The notes beneath the pieces are model-generated. The model was not told where the DNA came from and searched no databases. It was given only the letters and a program-made list of their open reading frames with translations. Positions 5,544-11,276 of a DNA stretch of 11,276 nt are shown here, piece by piece. How positions within the stretch are numbered: position 1 is the stretch's first letter; the number at the start of each line of letters is the position of its first letter. Position numbers and translations under genes: made by a program. This DNA is from Clostridiales bacterium (lineage in GTDB: Bacteria > Bacillota_A > Clostridia > Oscillospirales > Oscillospiraceae). The DNA is taken from contig JALFGI010000246.1 of NCBI GenBank assembly GCA_022777455.1, positions 1 through 11,276 of the forward strand, read 5' to 3'.

Positions 5544-5577
5544 CCGCCCCAAGTTCCCCAACCGAGCGGTTACTTCT
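5536..5577 (-). terminator. Terminator of the antisense RNA, overlapping the toxin stop
   Basis: AGAAGTAACCGC (5536-5547) and GCGGTTACTTCT (5566-5577) form a perfect 12-bp stem with an 18-nt loop. On the - strand it is followed by a U-rich run (TTTTTATT). On the + strand no T run follows, so it should stop only leftward transcripts, including read-through from the M18 aminopeptidase gene, for which no other terminator is seen. Confidence 0.85.
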
Positions 5578-5584
5578 GTAACGT

Positions 5585-5622
5585 AAAGGGGGAGCGAACC
5601 GTCTATCGGCAGCGCCCTTTTC
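5585..5622 (+). terminator. Probable terminator of the toxin mRNA
   Basis: AAAGGG (5585-5590) pairs with CCCTTT (5615-5620), with inner CG/CG and CCG/CGG pairs around a 5-nt loop, then TTTTCT. The stem is broken by bulges, so strength is moderate. It would end the toxin message opposite the start of the antisense RNA. Confidence 0.5.
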
Positions 5623-5629
5623 TATGTTT

Positions 5630-5657
5630 ATTATACCACGAACACCCGAAATGTCAA
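5630..5657 (-). promoter_or_regulatory. Near-consensus promoter of the antisense RNA
   Basis: TTGACA (5657-5652), 16-nt spacer, TATAAT (5635-5630): both hexamers are perfect on the - strand. It starts 13 nt past the aminopeptidase stop and points only at the toxin 3' end. No protein gene lies downstream before the terminator. Confidence 0.9.
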
Positions 5658-5669
5658 GAATTTGGGGTG

Positions 5670-6950
5670 TTATTTCAATTGGAATCCATCCTCGCCCAGT
5701 TCCAGGGTGCTCTCGTAATAGGCCTTCATGGCGTCCATCAGGCTGAGGGTATCGGCCAGGGAGGCGGTTTCGTAGCAGCTGTGCATGGCCAGCTGGGGCA
5801 GGCCGATGTCGGCGGTGGGCACGGACACGTGGGCGATGGAAATGCAGCCCAAGGTGCTGCCGCCGGGGATGTCCGGGCGGTTGTAGTAGGTCTGCACCGG
5901 GACCCCCGCTTTCCGGCACACCTTGCGGAACACGGCGGCGCAGAGGCCGTCGGTGCAGTAGCGCTGGTTGGCGTTGAATTTCAGCACCACACCCTCGCCC
6001 ATCACCGGGGCGTTGGCGGGATCGGCCAGCTCCGGGTGGTTGGGATGGATGGCATGGGCGTTATCCGCGGACACCATAAAGGACTGGCTGAGCAGGCGGC
6101 ATACCTCCAGCTTCAGACCCTGGGCAATGCGGGTGAGCACATCCTCCAGAATGGTGGAGTTGGCACCGTTTACGGTGGAAGAGCCGATCTCTTCGCTGTT
6201 CAGGGCGCAGAACACCGGGATATCCTCACTTTCCCCGGCAGTGAGGAAGCCCTGGAAGCAGCCCCACACGCTCTGCAGGTCGTCCAGCCCCTGGGCGGAG
6301 ATGTATTCCTCCTCCATGCCCCACACGCTGGCCTTCTGCCGGATGTACAGGTACAGGTCGTGGCCCAGGATTTTGCCCCCGGCCTCTTTTTCCAGAAGTT
6401 GGGCCAGCTTGCCCTGGGCATTTTTGCCCCCCAGCAGGGGATTCATGTCCATTACGGGGTTCCACTTGTAGCCGTCGTTGGCCTGGCGGTTCATGTGGAT
6501 GGCCACGTTGGGGATCAGCAGCAGGTCCCGGTCAATGTCTAATAGCTTCACCTCAGCTCCCTGCTCCGTCTCCACCAGCACCCGTCCGGCGATGGACAGG
6601 GGACGGTCGGGCCAGGGGGCCATCAGGCTTCCGCCGTAGCGCTCCACGCAGACGGTGGTGTAGGCGCCGGCCTTTTCGCCGTTTTCCTTCAGCTTGAAGG
6701 TGGGCCGGTCGGTGTGGGCGGCGGAGATCAGGTAGCCCCGGGGCTGACGCTCCGGTACCCGGAAGGCGATCACCGAGGCTCCGCCCCGGCAGACATAGTA
6801 TTTCCCGCCGGGAGCGATTTCCCATTGGGTGTGCTCCTCCAGCGGGGTGTAGCCCTCCGCTTTCAGAATTTCCACCAGATTTGCCTGGGCGTGATAAGCG
6901 CTGTGGGAGTGATCCAGATATTCACAGAACGCCTGAATGCGATGGTCCAT
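5670..6950 (-). CDS. apeB: M18 family aminopeptidase
   Basis: 426 residues, the normal size for the ApeB-type M18 metallo-aminopeptidases, cytosolic di-zinc enzymes that remove N-terminal residues (often acidic or aliphatic) from peptides. The metal and catalytic motifs are in order: AAHTDRP (His79, Asp81), LDDLQS (about 222-227, the bridging Asp), NSEEIGSS (Glu253/Glu254), SADNAHAIHPNHPE (294-307, Asp296) and LAMHSCYE (His390). The ATG at 6950-6948 is chosen because the protein then begins at the family N-terminus and has AAAGGA upstream; the frame stays open to 7112 but that part is intergenic repeat. It is probably transcribed on its own or with pepF, 232 nt upstream. The subunit form in this family is usually a dodecamer. 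Confidence 0.93.
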   Translation of the reverse strand: MDHRIQAFCEYLDHSHSAYHAQANLVEILKAEGYTPLEEHTQWEIAPGGKYYVCRGGASVIAFRVPERQPRGYLISAAHTDRPTFKLKENGEKAGAYTTVCVERYGGSLMAPWPDRPLSIAGRVLVETEQGAEVKLLDIDRDLLLIPNVAIHMNRQANDGYKWNPVMDMNPLLGGKNAQGKLAQLLEKEAGGKILGHDLYLYIRQKASVWGMEEEYISAQGLDDLQSVWGCFQGFLTAGESEDIPVFCALNSEEIGSSTVNGANSTILEDVLTRIAQGLKLEVCRLLSQSFMVSADNAHAIHPNHPELADPANAPVMGEGVVLKFNANQRYCTDGLCAAVFRKVCRKAGVPVQTYYNRPDIPGGSTLGCISIAHVSVPTADIGLPQLAMHSCYETASLADTLSLMDAMKAYYESTLELGEDGFQLK

Positions 6951-6978
6951 ATTTTCATTTCCTTTCAATATGTTAATA

Positions 6979-6999
6979 GGTGCCCGGTTGAATGGCACC
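6979..6999. repeat. Repeat core in a small hairpin before the M18 gene
   Basis: GGTGCC (6979-6984) and GGCACC (6994-6999) form a 6-bp stem whose loop holds most of the GGTTGAATGG repeat (6986-6995). It lies in the leader of the M18 gene, 29 nt before its start. Confidence 0.4.
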
Positions 7000-7018
7000 A
7001 CGTTCCGCTTACCACCAG

Positions 7019-7171
7019 CCACTGTAGGGGAGGCTCGCAGCCTCCCGCCAGGGAATGAAACTGAGTGTTCGGTTGAATGGTATTGCGTCCGACGTGGTAC
7101 GAATTCGCCCAACCTGGTTTGTTGTTATGGGATTGTACCGCGCGGGAGGCTAAGAGCCTCCCCTACAGTGG
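7019..7171. mobile_element. MITE-like palindromic intergenic element
   Basis: 30-bp arms in inverted orientation (7019-7048 and 7142-7171) match at 28 of 30 positions; they start CCACTGTAGGGGAGGCT and end CCCCTACAGTGG. Each arm is itself a hairpin with GGGAGGCT and AGCCTCCC around a 3-nt loop. Between the arms are 93 bp with a further GGTTGAATGG copy (7071-7080) and no gene. Terminal inverted repeats, small size and lack of coding point to a non-autonomous element or a large bacterial interspersed palindrome. No target-site duplication is evident. It lies 11 nt past the pepF stop, so it may also serve as a 3' end for that message. Confidence 0.6.
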
Positions 7172-7182
7172 CGTATCCCAAC

Positions 7183-8934
7183 TTATTCCACCAGCTCACA
7201 GAACAGGTCGATCTTCTCCGCCACGGTTTCCAGGGCGCCCCGCCAGAAGTCCTTGTCGGTCAGGTCGATGTCCGCCACCCTGGCCACGTCCTCGGCGGTG
7301 GCGATGGGGGTGGTGTGCAGCAGCTTCTTGTACTTGGGCACGAAGGCTTTCCCCTCCTGCTCGTACCGGGCGTACAGGCCCCGGGCGAACAGGCCGCCGA
7401 AGGCATAGGGGAAATTGTAGAAGGTGGAGCCGTAGTAGTGGCTCTTGCACACCCACATATAGGGGTGCAGGCAGCTTTCATCCAGCCCGTCGCCGTAGCT
7501 CTCCAGCTGGGCGGTGCGCATCAGGCCGCACAGGGCATCGGCATCCAGGAATTCCTGCTCCCGGCGTGCCAGCACCGCCGTCTCAAACCGGTAGCGGGAG
7601 GAGATATCCACAATGATCTGGGTCACGTCCTGGAGCTGGGATTCGATGAGGGCCAGCTTCTCCCCGGCGTCCGCCGCCTGGGAGATGGCATGGTTCATCA
7701 CCACGCACTCGTTGAAGGTGGAAGCGGTCTCCGCCAGGGGCATGGAGTAGTCGTGGTTCAGAATCCGATGGTCCCGGATGCACAGGTTGTGGAAGGCATG
7801 GCCCAGTTCATGGGCCAGGGTCACCACGTCGGTGAGCTGACCGTCGAAATTGGTGAGAATCCGGCTCTCCCCCAGGCAGTCCACCCCGGCGCAGAAGGCG
7901 CCGCCGGCCTTGCCGCTGCGGGGATAGAAGTCGATCCAGGCATTGTCAAAGGCGGTGGCCACCATTTGGCTCAGTTCACTGTCAAAGTGGGAGAACAGCT
8001 CCACCAGGTAGTCCCTTGCCTGCTCCGTGGTGAAGGTGGAGGAGGATTTCCCCATGGGGGCGAACAGGTCGTACCAAGGCAGACCCTTTTCGTGGCCCAG
8101 GGCTTTTGCCTTGGCCTTCAGATACCGGCGGAACTGGGGCAGGTACTCCTCGATGGCGGCGAACATGGCGTCCAAAGTGGCCCGCTCCATGTGGGAATGC
8201 TTCAGGGTTCGCTCCAGGGGGGAGTCGTAGCCGCGCAGGCGGCACTCGTTGATGGTCTCCAGCTTGATGGAGTTCAGGGCGTAGGCCACCGGAGCCTTGA
8301 TGGCGTCGTAGGCAGCCAGTTCCGCATCGAAAGCATCCCGGCGTACCTGGGCATCGGGGCTGTAGGCCAGATTCCGCACGGCGGAAAGGTTGGTGGTTTC
8401 TCCCCGATAGGTCACAGGCACGGTGCTGGTGAGGTATTGCTGCATCTCGCTCCAGGCGTTGCCGCCGGAGAGCTTCAGCTTGGCCATGACGCTCTCTCCC
8501 ACCCCGGGGAGCAGGTGGCGGCTGGAGTCTGCCAGATTTTCCAGCAGGAAGCGGTACTGGCTGAGGAAATCGTCCCCGGCGATCAGCGCCTGCAGATTGT
8601 CGATCCGGGCGGCCCAGTCTTCAAAGGCGGCAATGGGCGCGGCGCTCTCGCTGTAAAGCCCCAGAATCCGGCCCAGCTGGGAGCCGGCCTGGGCATCCAG
8701 CGTGTTGGCGGCCTGCTTCAGCTCGGCGAAACCCGCCAGCTTCATCACATAGCCGGCCAGCGCCTCCTGCAGCTCCAGCCCCCGGCGCAGCCCCTGGGCG
8801 GGGTCAGCTTCCCCCAGTGTTTTCACAAAGGCCTCCAGCTGGGAAAGGGTCAGCTGCAGCGCCTCCACATCCCGGGCAAAGGCCGGGTCGTCAAACCCCT
8901 GATAGATGGGGTCCAGGTTCCATACTTCGTTCAT
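7183..8934 (-). CDS. pepF: Oligoendopeptidase F (M3B family)
   Basis: 583 residues, typical of PepF-type zinc endopeptidases, which cut peptides of about 7-17 residues in the cytosol. The zinc site is intact: HELGHAFH (375-382), with the third ligand probably Glu402 in PLAETASTFNE. The family's substrate-binding C-terminal motif is present as HYYGSTFYNFPYAFG. The N-terminal MNEVWNLDPIYQGF matches the usual 'W-L..iy.sf' start. The ATG at 8934-8932 has GGAGGT close upstream and a good promoter. It stands alone or may read into the M18 aminopeptidase gene downstream, which would pair an endo- and an exopeptidase for peptide recycling. Confidence 0.96.
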   Translation of the reverse strand: MNEVWNLDPIYQGFDDPAFARDVEALQLTLSQLEAFVKTLGEADPAQGLRRGLELQEALAGYVMKLAGFAELKQAANTLDAQAGSQLGRILGLYSESAAPIAAFEDWAARIDNLQALIAGDDFLSQYRFLLENLADSSRHLLPGVGESVMAKLKLSGGNAWSEMQQYLTSTVPVTYRGETTNLSAVRNLAYSPDAQVRRDAFDAELAAYDAIKAPVAYALNSIKLETINECRLRGYDSPLERTLKHSHMERATLDAMFAAIEEYLPQFRRYLKAKAKALGHEKGLPWYDLFAPMGKSSSTFTTEQARDYLVELFSHFDSELSQMVATAFDNAWIDFYPRSGKAGGAFCAGVDCLGESRILTNFDGQLTDVVTLAHELGHAFHNLCIRDHRILNHDYSMPLAETASTFNECVVMNHAISQAADAGEKLALIESQLQDVTQIIVDISSRYRFETAVLARREQEFLDADALCGLMRTAQLESYGDGLDESCLHPYMWVCKSHYYGSTFYNFPYAFGGLFARGLYARYEQEGKAFVPKYKKLLHTTPIATAEDVARVADIDLTDKDFWRGALETVAEKIDLFCELVE

Positions 8935-8963
8935 GAAAAAAACCTCCGTTTCAAAGTGAAATT

Positions 8964-8992
8964 ATTGTACAACGGAAAAGAGCTTTCGTCAA
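8964..8992 (-). promoter_or_regulatory. Promoter of pepF
   Basis: TTGACG (8992-8987), 17-nt spacer, TACAAT (8969-8964) on the - strand, about 30 nt before the start codon. Both hexamers are one mismatch from consensus. Confidence 0.85.
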
Positions 8993-9035
8993 TTGCCCCG
9001 ACGCGGGCGTATTTCCGTATTTGCCGGAAAAGAAA

Positions 9036-9068
9036 GGCACCTTATCCCGTTTTTTGGGATAAGGTACC
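9036..9068 (-). terminator. Terminator after the UbiA-family gene
   Basis: GGTACCTTATCCC (9068-9056) pairs with GGGATAAGGTGCC (9048-9036) over 13 bp with one G-U and a 7-nt loop, followed on the - strand by TTTCTTTT. It lies 21 nt past the stop and separates this operon from the pepF promoter. Confidence 0.9.
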
Positions 9069-9089
9069 GGATTGGATGCTTTGATTTGA

Positions 9090-9959
9090 TCAACGATAGA
9101 GAATGAACAGCATCAGCCCTGCGTAGGCGCAGCACAGCAGGAGCAGAAATCTGTCGTGGAGCAGTACCTCCACCGGGTCGCCGTCAGAGTTTCCCTCCAC
9201 GTTCAGACTGTACTTCATGGAGATCAGCAGCACAATGGGGGCAGTCCAGACCAGGTTGTCGGTATGATAGGAAGCAATGGTCTGGCTGTCCATGCACCAC
9301 AGGGCATAAAAGACGTTGCACAGAGCCAGGCAAAGGTACATGTTCTTGTCCAGAAACCCTTCCGTGTAGTGCTGCAGCACCGCCCGGGTTTCGCCGGACT
9401 GGATGCGGCGCAGCTCATTGCGCCGCTTGCCCAGGGCAAGGTAAAACATCAGGGAGATGCAGGTGAGAAACAGCCAGTTGGACAGGGTAATTCCCGAAAT
9501 AAAGGAGCCGTAGAGAATCCGCAGCAGGAAACCGGATACCAGAATGGTCACATCCACCAGGGGGATGTTTTTCCAGCCAAAGCTGTAGCCCAGATTCAGA
9601 ACAAAATACAGCACCAGCAGAGCGGTGGCCTTTGGTTGGAAAACCAGGAAGTTGAAAAAGGCGGTCAGCAGCAGCAAGGCGGCGGCAAACAGCCAGGCGC
9701 TCCGGACGGAGATTCTCCCGGCGGCGATGGGACGGCGGCATTTGGTGGGGTGGCGGCGATCCTTCTCCACGTCCCGGATGTCATTGATCACGTAGATGGA
9801 GGAGGAAAGCATACAGAAGGCACAAAAGCCCCAAAAAGCAGCCAGCAAACGCTCCGGCTGGAACAGCTGGCCGCTGCAGATCAGGGCAAGGAAGACCAGC
9901 AAATTTTTGATGTAGTGATGGACGCGGGCTTCTTTTAGGTAATCACGAAGTAGGCTCAT
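9090..9959 (-). CDS. UbiA-family prenyltransferase, polyprenyl-phosphate phosphoribosyltransferase-like
   Basis: 289-residue membrane protein with about eight or nine hydrophobic helices. The first aspartate-rich motif is NDIRDVEKDRRHP (59-71), followed by KCRRPIAAGR, a combination characteristic of the decaprenyl-phosphate phosphoribosyltransferase branch (Rv3806c type) rather than of quinone or heme prenyltransferases. The second region, YSFGWKNIPLVDV with Asp136, and GKRRNELRR (177-185) also agree. Enzymes of this branch move 5-phosphoribose from PRPP to a polyprenyl phosphate, giving the lipid-linked pentose donor for surface glycans. ATG at 9959 has AAGGAAG upstream. It follows a membrane glycosyltransferase-like gene by 14 nt, in one operon. 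The exact lipid and sugar are inferred. Confidence 0.85.
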   Translation of the reverse strand: MSLLRDYLKEARVHHYIKNLLVFLALICSGQLFQPERLLAAFWGFCAFCMLSSSIYVINDIRDVEKDRRHPTKCRRPIAAGRISVRSAWLFAAALLLLTAFFNFLVFQPKATALLVLYFVLNLGYSFGWKNIPLVDVTILVSGFLLRILYGSFISGITLSNWLFLTCISLMFYLALGKRRNELRRIQSGETRAVLQHYTEGFLDKNMYLCLALCNVFYALWCMDSQTIASYHTDNLVWTAPIVLLISMKYSLNVEGNSDGDPVEVLLHDRFLLLLCCAYAGLMLFILYR

Positions 9960-9973
9960 TTGGATGCACTTCC

Positions 9974-11276
9974 TTAAGCGGGATAGGTTTGAATGGCGAA
10001 TTGAATCAGCGCGTACAGTCCCGGCAGATTCCCCAGCATCAGGCCAATGGCGGCGGCGCCGCAGACCAGGGGAAGAAGATACCGACTACGGAGGCAATCG
10101 GATATTTTTTCCACCAGTTGGAACAGAAGAACATAAATCGCCCAGGCAAAGCCCAGGGCATACAGGTTCAGTCCGTTCTCCCTGGTGCCCCAGCCGATCA
10201 GGCACAGAATCACAAAGGAAAAGCAGACCCAGAAAAAGGACAGCTGGCTCAGCTTGTTTTTCCGGTTTACCAGGAAGCTGCAAAGCACAAGCAGCAGAAT
10301 TCCAATCCCCAGAACGGAGACAGCCGTTGGCTCCGTCAGCCACCAGCTGATGCGCCCTCTGCCCGTTTCCAGAACCCGGGCCTCCGGGGACAGGAAGCAG
10401 TTGGGAAGAAACACCAGGTACTGCAGCAGCCGCTGAGAAAAGACCAGGGAGTCGCCGGTGAAGTCCTGGATCCAGGTCCCCTGGCTGAATAAATTCAGCA
10501 GAAGGTCGGCGTTTCCAAAGGCGACCAGGGCGAATAGAAAGCCCAGTCCGGCCCGCCACATGTCCAGAAACCATTTCCTGAATGCGTGAATGGGAGAATG
10601 GTCGGACATCAGGGGGGTCAGCACCAGGGAGGTCAGCAGCGTTCCCCCCGCGCCCCAAAGAAGAATGGGGTCCTGCTGCTTCTGCTCGAGAATCAGATGG
10701 AGGAAGAGAATCAGCCACAGGTAGCTGATCACATAGGTTTCCACTGCCAAGGTGCTGAACAGGCAGGAGTAGGTAAAAAACAGGGGGACGGTGAAACACA
10801 GGCGCCTTCCGGGGGTCAGATGCAGAAGGCGGGCCAGCAGATAATTTGCCAGAATCAGCAGAAAAATCTGGATGTCATTCATGAAATTGGCGGCCCACAT
10901 CTGCTTGGCGGGAAACAGCCTGGAGAGCAGATACGCAAGGCCAGTAAAGGGTGCGGAAAAGAAGGGAAACAGAGGATGCCTGATGTCCACCCAGGAATCA
11001 TTCAGGAACCAAAGACGCTTGACTGCGGCGGGAGAGTCGGTGGTATAGATCACATCGGCAAAATAATCCGTTCCGTAAAAGGCCTGGCTTTTCAGGAAGG
11101 CCGCGGTGGCAGCCGCGGCTGCCGCCAGGAACAGCAGACCATAGACAGCCAGCTCCCATCGGGGGGTGCCCTCCAACCAGTGCAGGGGCCGGAACCGCTG
11201 CCAAAGGCGGCGCAGCAGAAAAACCGTCCAGAGGGTGATGCAGAAGACACCGAGCAGAGCAGCAAACAGGGCTGCC
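9974..11276 (-). CDS. Polytopic membrane protein, GT-C glycosyltransferase-like (5' end missing)
   Basis: 434 residues are visible and the frame is open to the window edge, so the N-terminus is missing. A TTG at 11176-11174 could be mistaken for the start, but the 34 codons before it encode a further membrane helix and a basic loop (LLRRLWQRFRPLHW) in frame. There are about eleven or twelve hydrophobic helices. The large loop after one of them contains acidic residues and DIRHPLFPF (near 62-70 counted from that TTG), similar in style to the first outer loop of GT-C enzymes, where Asp binds a lipid-phosphate sugar. It is 14 nt upstream of the UbiA-family gene, so a role in using or flipping the lipid-linked sugar is likely. 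I cannot name the family with certainty; it could be an unassigned membrane protein. Confidence 0.7.
   Translation of the reverse strand, partial: AALFAALLGVFCITLWTVFLLRRLWQRFRPLHWLEGTPRWELAVYGLLFLAAAAAATAAFLKSQAFYGTDYFADVIYTTDSPAAVKRLWFLNDSWVDIRHPLFPFFSAPFTGLAYLLSRLFPAKQMWAANFMNDIQIFLLILANYLLARLLHLTPGRRLCFTVPLFFTYSCLFSTLAVETYVISYLWLILFLHLILEQKQQDPILLWGAGGTLLTSLVLTPLMSDHSPIHAFRKWFLDMWRAGLGFLFALVAFGNADLLLNLFSQGTWIQDFTGDSLVFSQRLLQYLVFLPNCFLSPEARVLETGRGRISWWLTEPTAVSVLGIGILLLVLCSFLVNRKNKLSQLSFFWVCFSFVILCLIGWGTRENGLNLYALGFAWAIYVLLFQLVEKISDCLRSRYLLPLVCGAAAIGLMLGNLPGLYALIQFAIQTYPA

Larger units (their letters stand above)
5529..5623 (-). ncRNA. Predicted antisense RNA antitoxin
   Basis: A transcript starting near 5623 from the promoter at 5657-5630 and ending in the U run after the stem 5577-5536 would be about 95 nt. 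It is fully complementary to the last five or so codons and the 3' untranslated part of the toxin message. Its 5' half can form a hairpin (AAAGGG with CCCTTT, plus CCG/CGG around a 5-nt loop) suited to first contact with the mirror hairpin of the mRNA. The layout is that of RatA/TxpA and SR4/BsrG, where the convergent RNA triggers message decay. Existence is predicted from promoter plus terminator only. Confidence 0.7.

Noticed and set aside
6937..9084. Very long open frame (715 codons) on the + strand opposite pepF
   Set aside because: It is the mirror of a GC-rich coding gene; the translation is Gly/Val/His/Gln-rich with no domain pattern, and it runs through the MITE and the pepF promoter. 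The opposite frame has intact PepF motifs.
11174..11176. TTG as the start of the membrane protein
   Set aside because: The frame continues upstream to the window edge with a plausible membrane helix, and no ribosome binding site precedes the TTG.
1..11276. CRISPR arrays, tRNA or rRNA genes, insertion sequences with transposase
   Set aside because: No regularly spaced repeats, tRNA cloverleaf, rRNA signature or transposase frame could be found.

Overview
The window looks like chromosomal DNA from a GC-rich gut Clostridium, probably Oscillospiraceae/Ruminococcaceae. The signs are strong AGGAGG-type ribosome binding sites, a canonical T-box riboswitch, sigma-A type promoters (TTGACA-17-TATAGT), Firmicute-type proteins and recurrent GC-rich intergenic palindromes. 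The taxon is inferred from style, not from a marker gene.

Layout. (1) Positions 1-1599, + strand: mgtE (Mg2+ channel/transporter). Its leader holds a 24-codon open frame with a strong ribosome binding site, followed by a hairpin that can hide the mgtE ribosome binding site. A terminator lies just after the stop. (2) Positions 1641-4937, - strand: a three-gene ABC transporter operon (binding protein, permease, ATPase) behind a consensus promoter and a complete T-box leader. I read the specifier as UGG (Trp), so the operon fits the predicted tryptophan transporter TrpXYZ. A 21-codon basic micro-ORF lies between the T-box terminator and trpX, and a long extended hairpin lies between trpX and trpY. 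(3) Positions 4983-5670, a small AT-richer island: a ribbon-helix-helix protein gene (- strand) and, diverging from it, an unannotated 30-residue hydrophobic peptide (+ strand) with the look of a type I toxin. A near-consensus promoter on the opposite strand would make an RNA of about 95 nt that overlaps the 3' end of the toxin message and stops at a strong terminator. I read this as a type I toxin-antitoxin locus. (4) Positions 5670-8992, - strand: an M18 aminopeptidase and an M3B oligoendopeptidase F, separated by a palindromic MITE-like element of about 150 bp. (5) Positions 9036-11276, - strand: a UbiA-family prenyltransferase of the polyprenyl-phosphate phosphoribosyltransferase type and, upstream in the same operon, a large polytopic membrane protein that runs off the window (probable GT-C-like glycosyltransferase).

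How it fits together. The trp transporter should be made when uncharged tRNA-Trp accumulates. The two peptidases are housekeeping cytosolic peptide-degrading enzymes. The last pair probably belongs to a lipid-linked sugar pathway for a cell-surface glycan. The least ordinary content is in the leaders and intergenic regions: the mgtE leader ORF with its SD-sequestering stem, the micro-ORF after the Trp T-box, and the toxin/antisense RNA locus.
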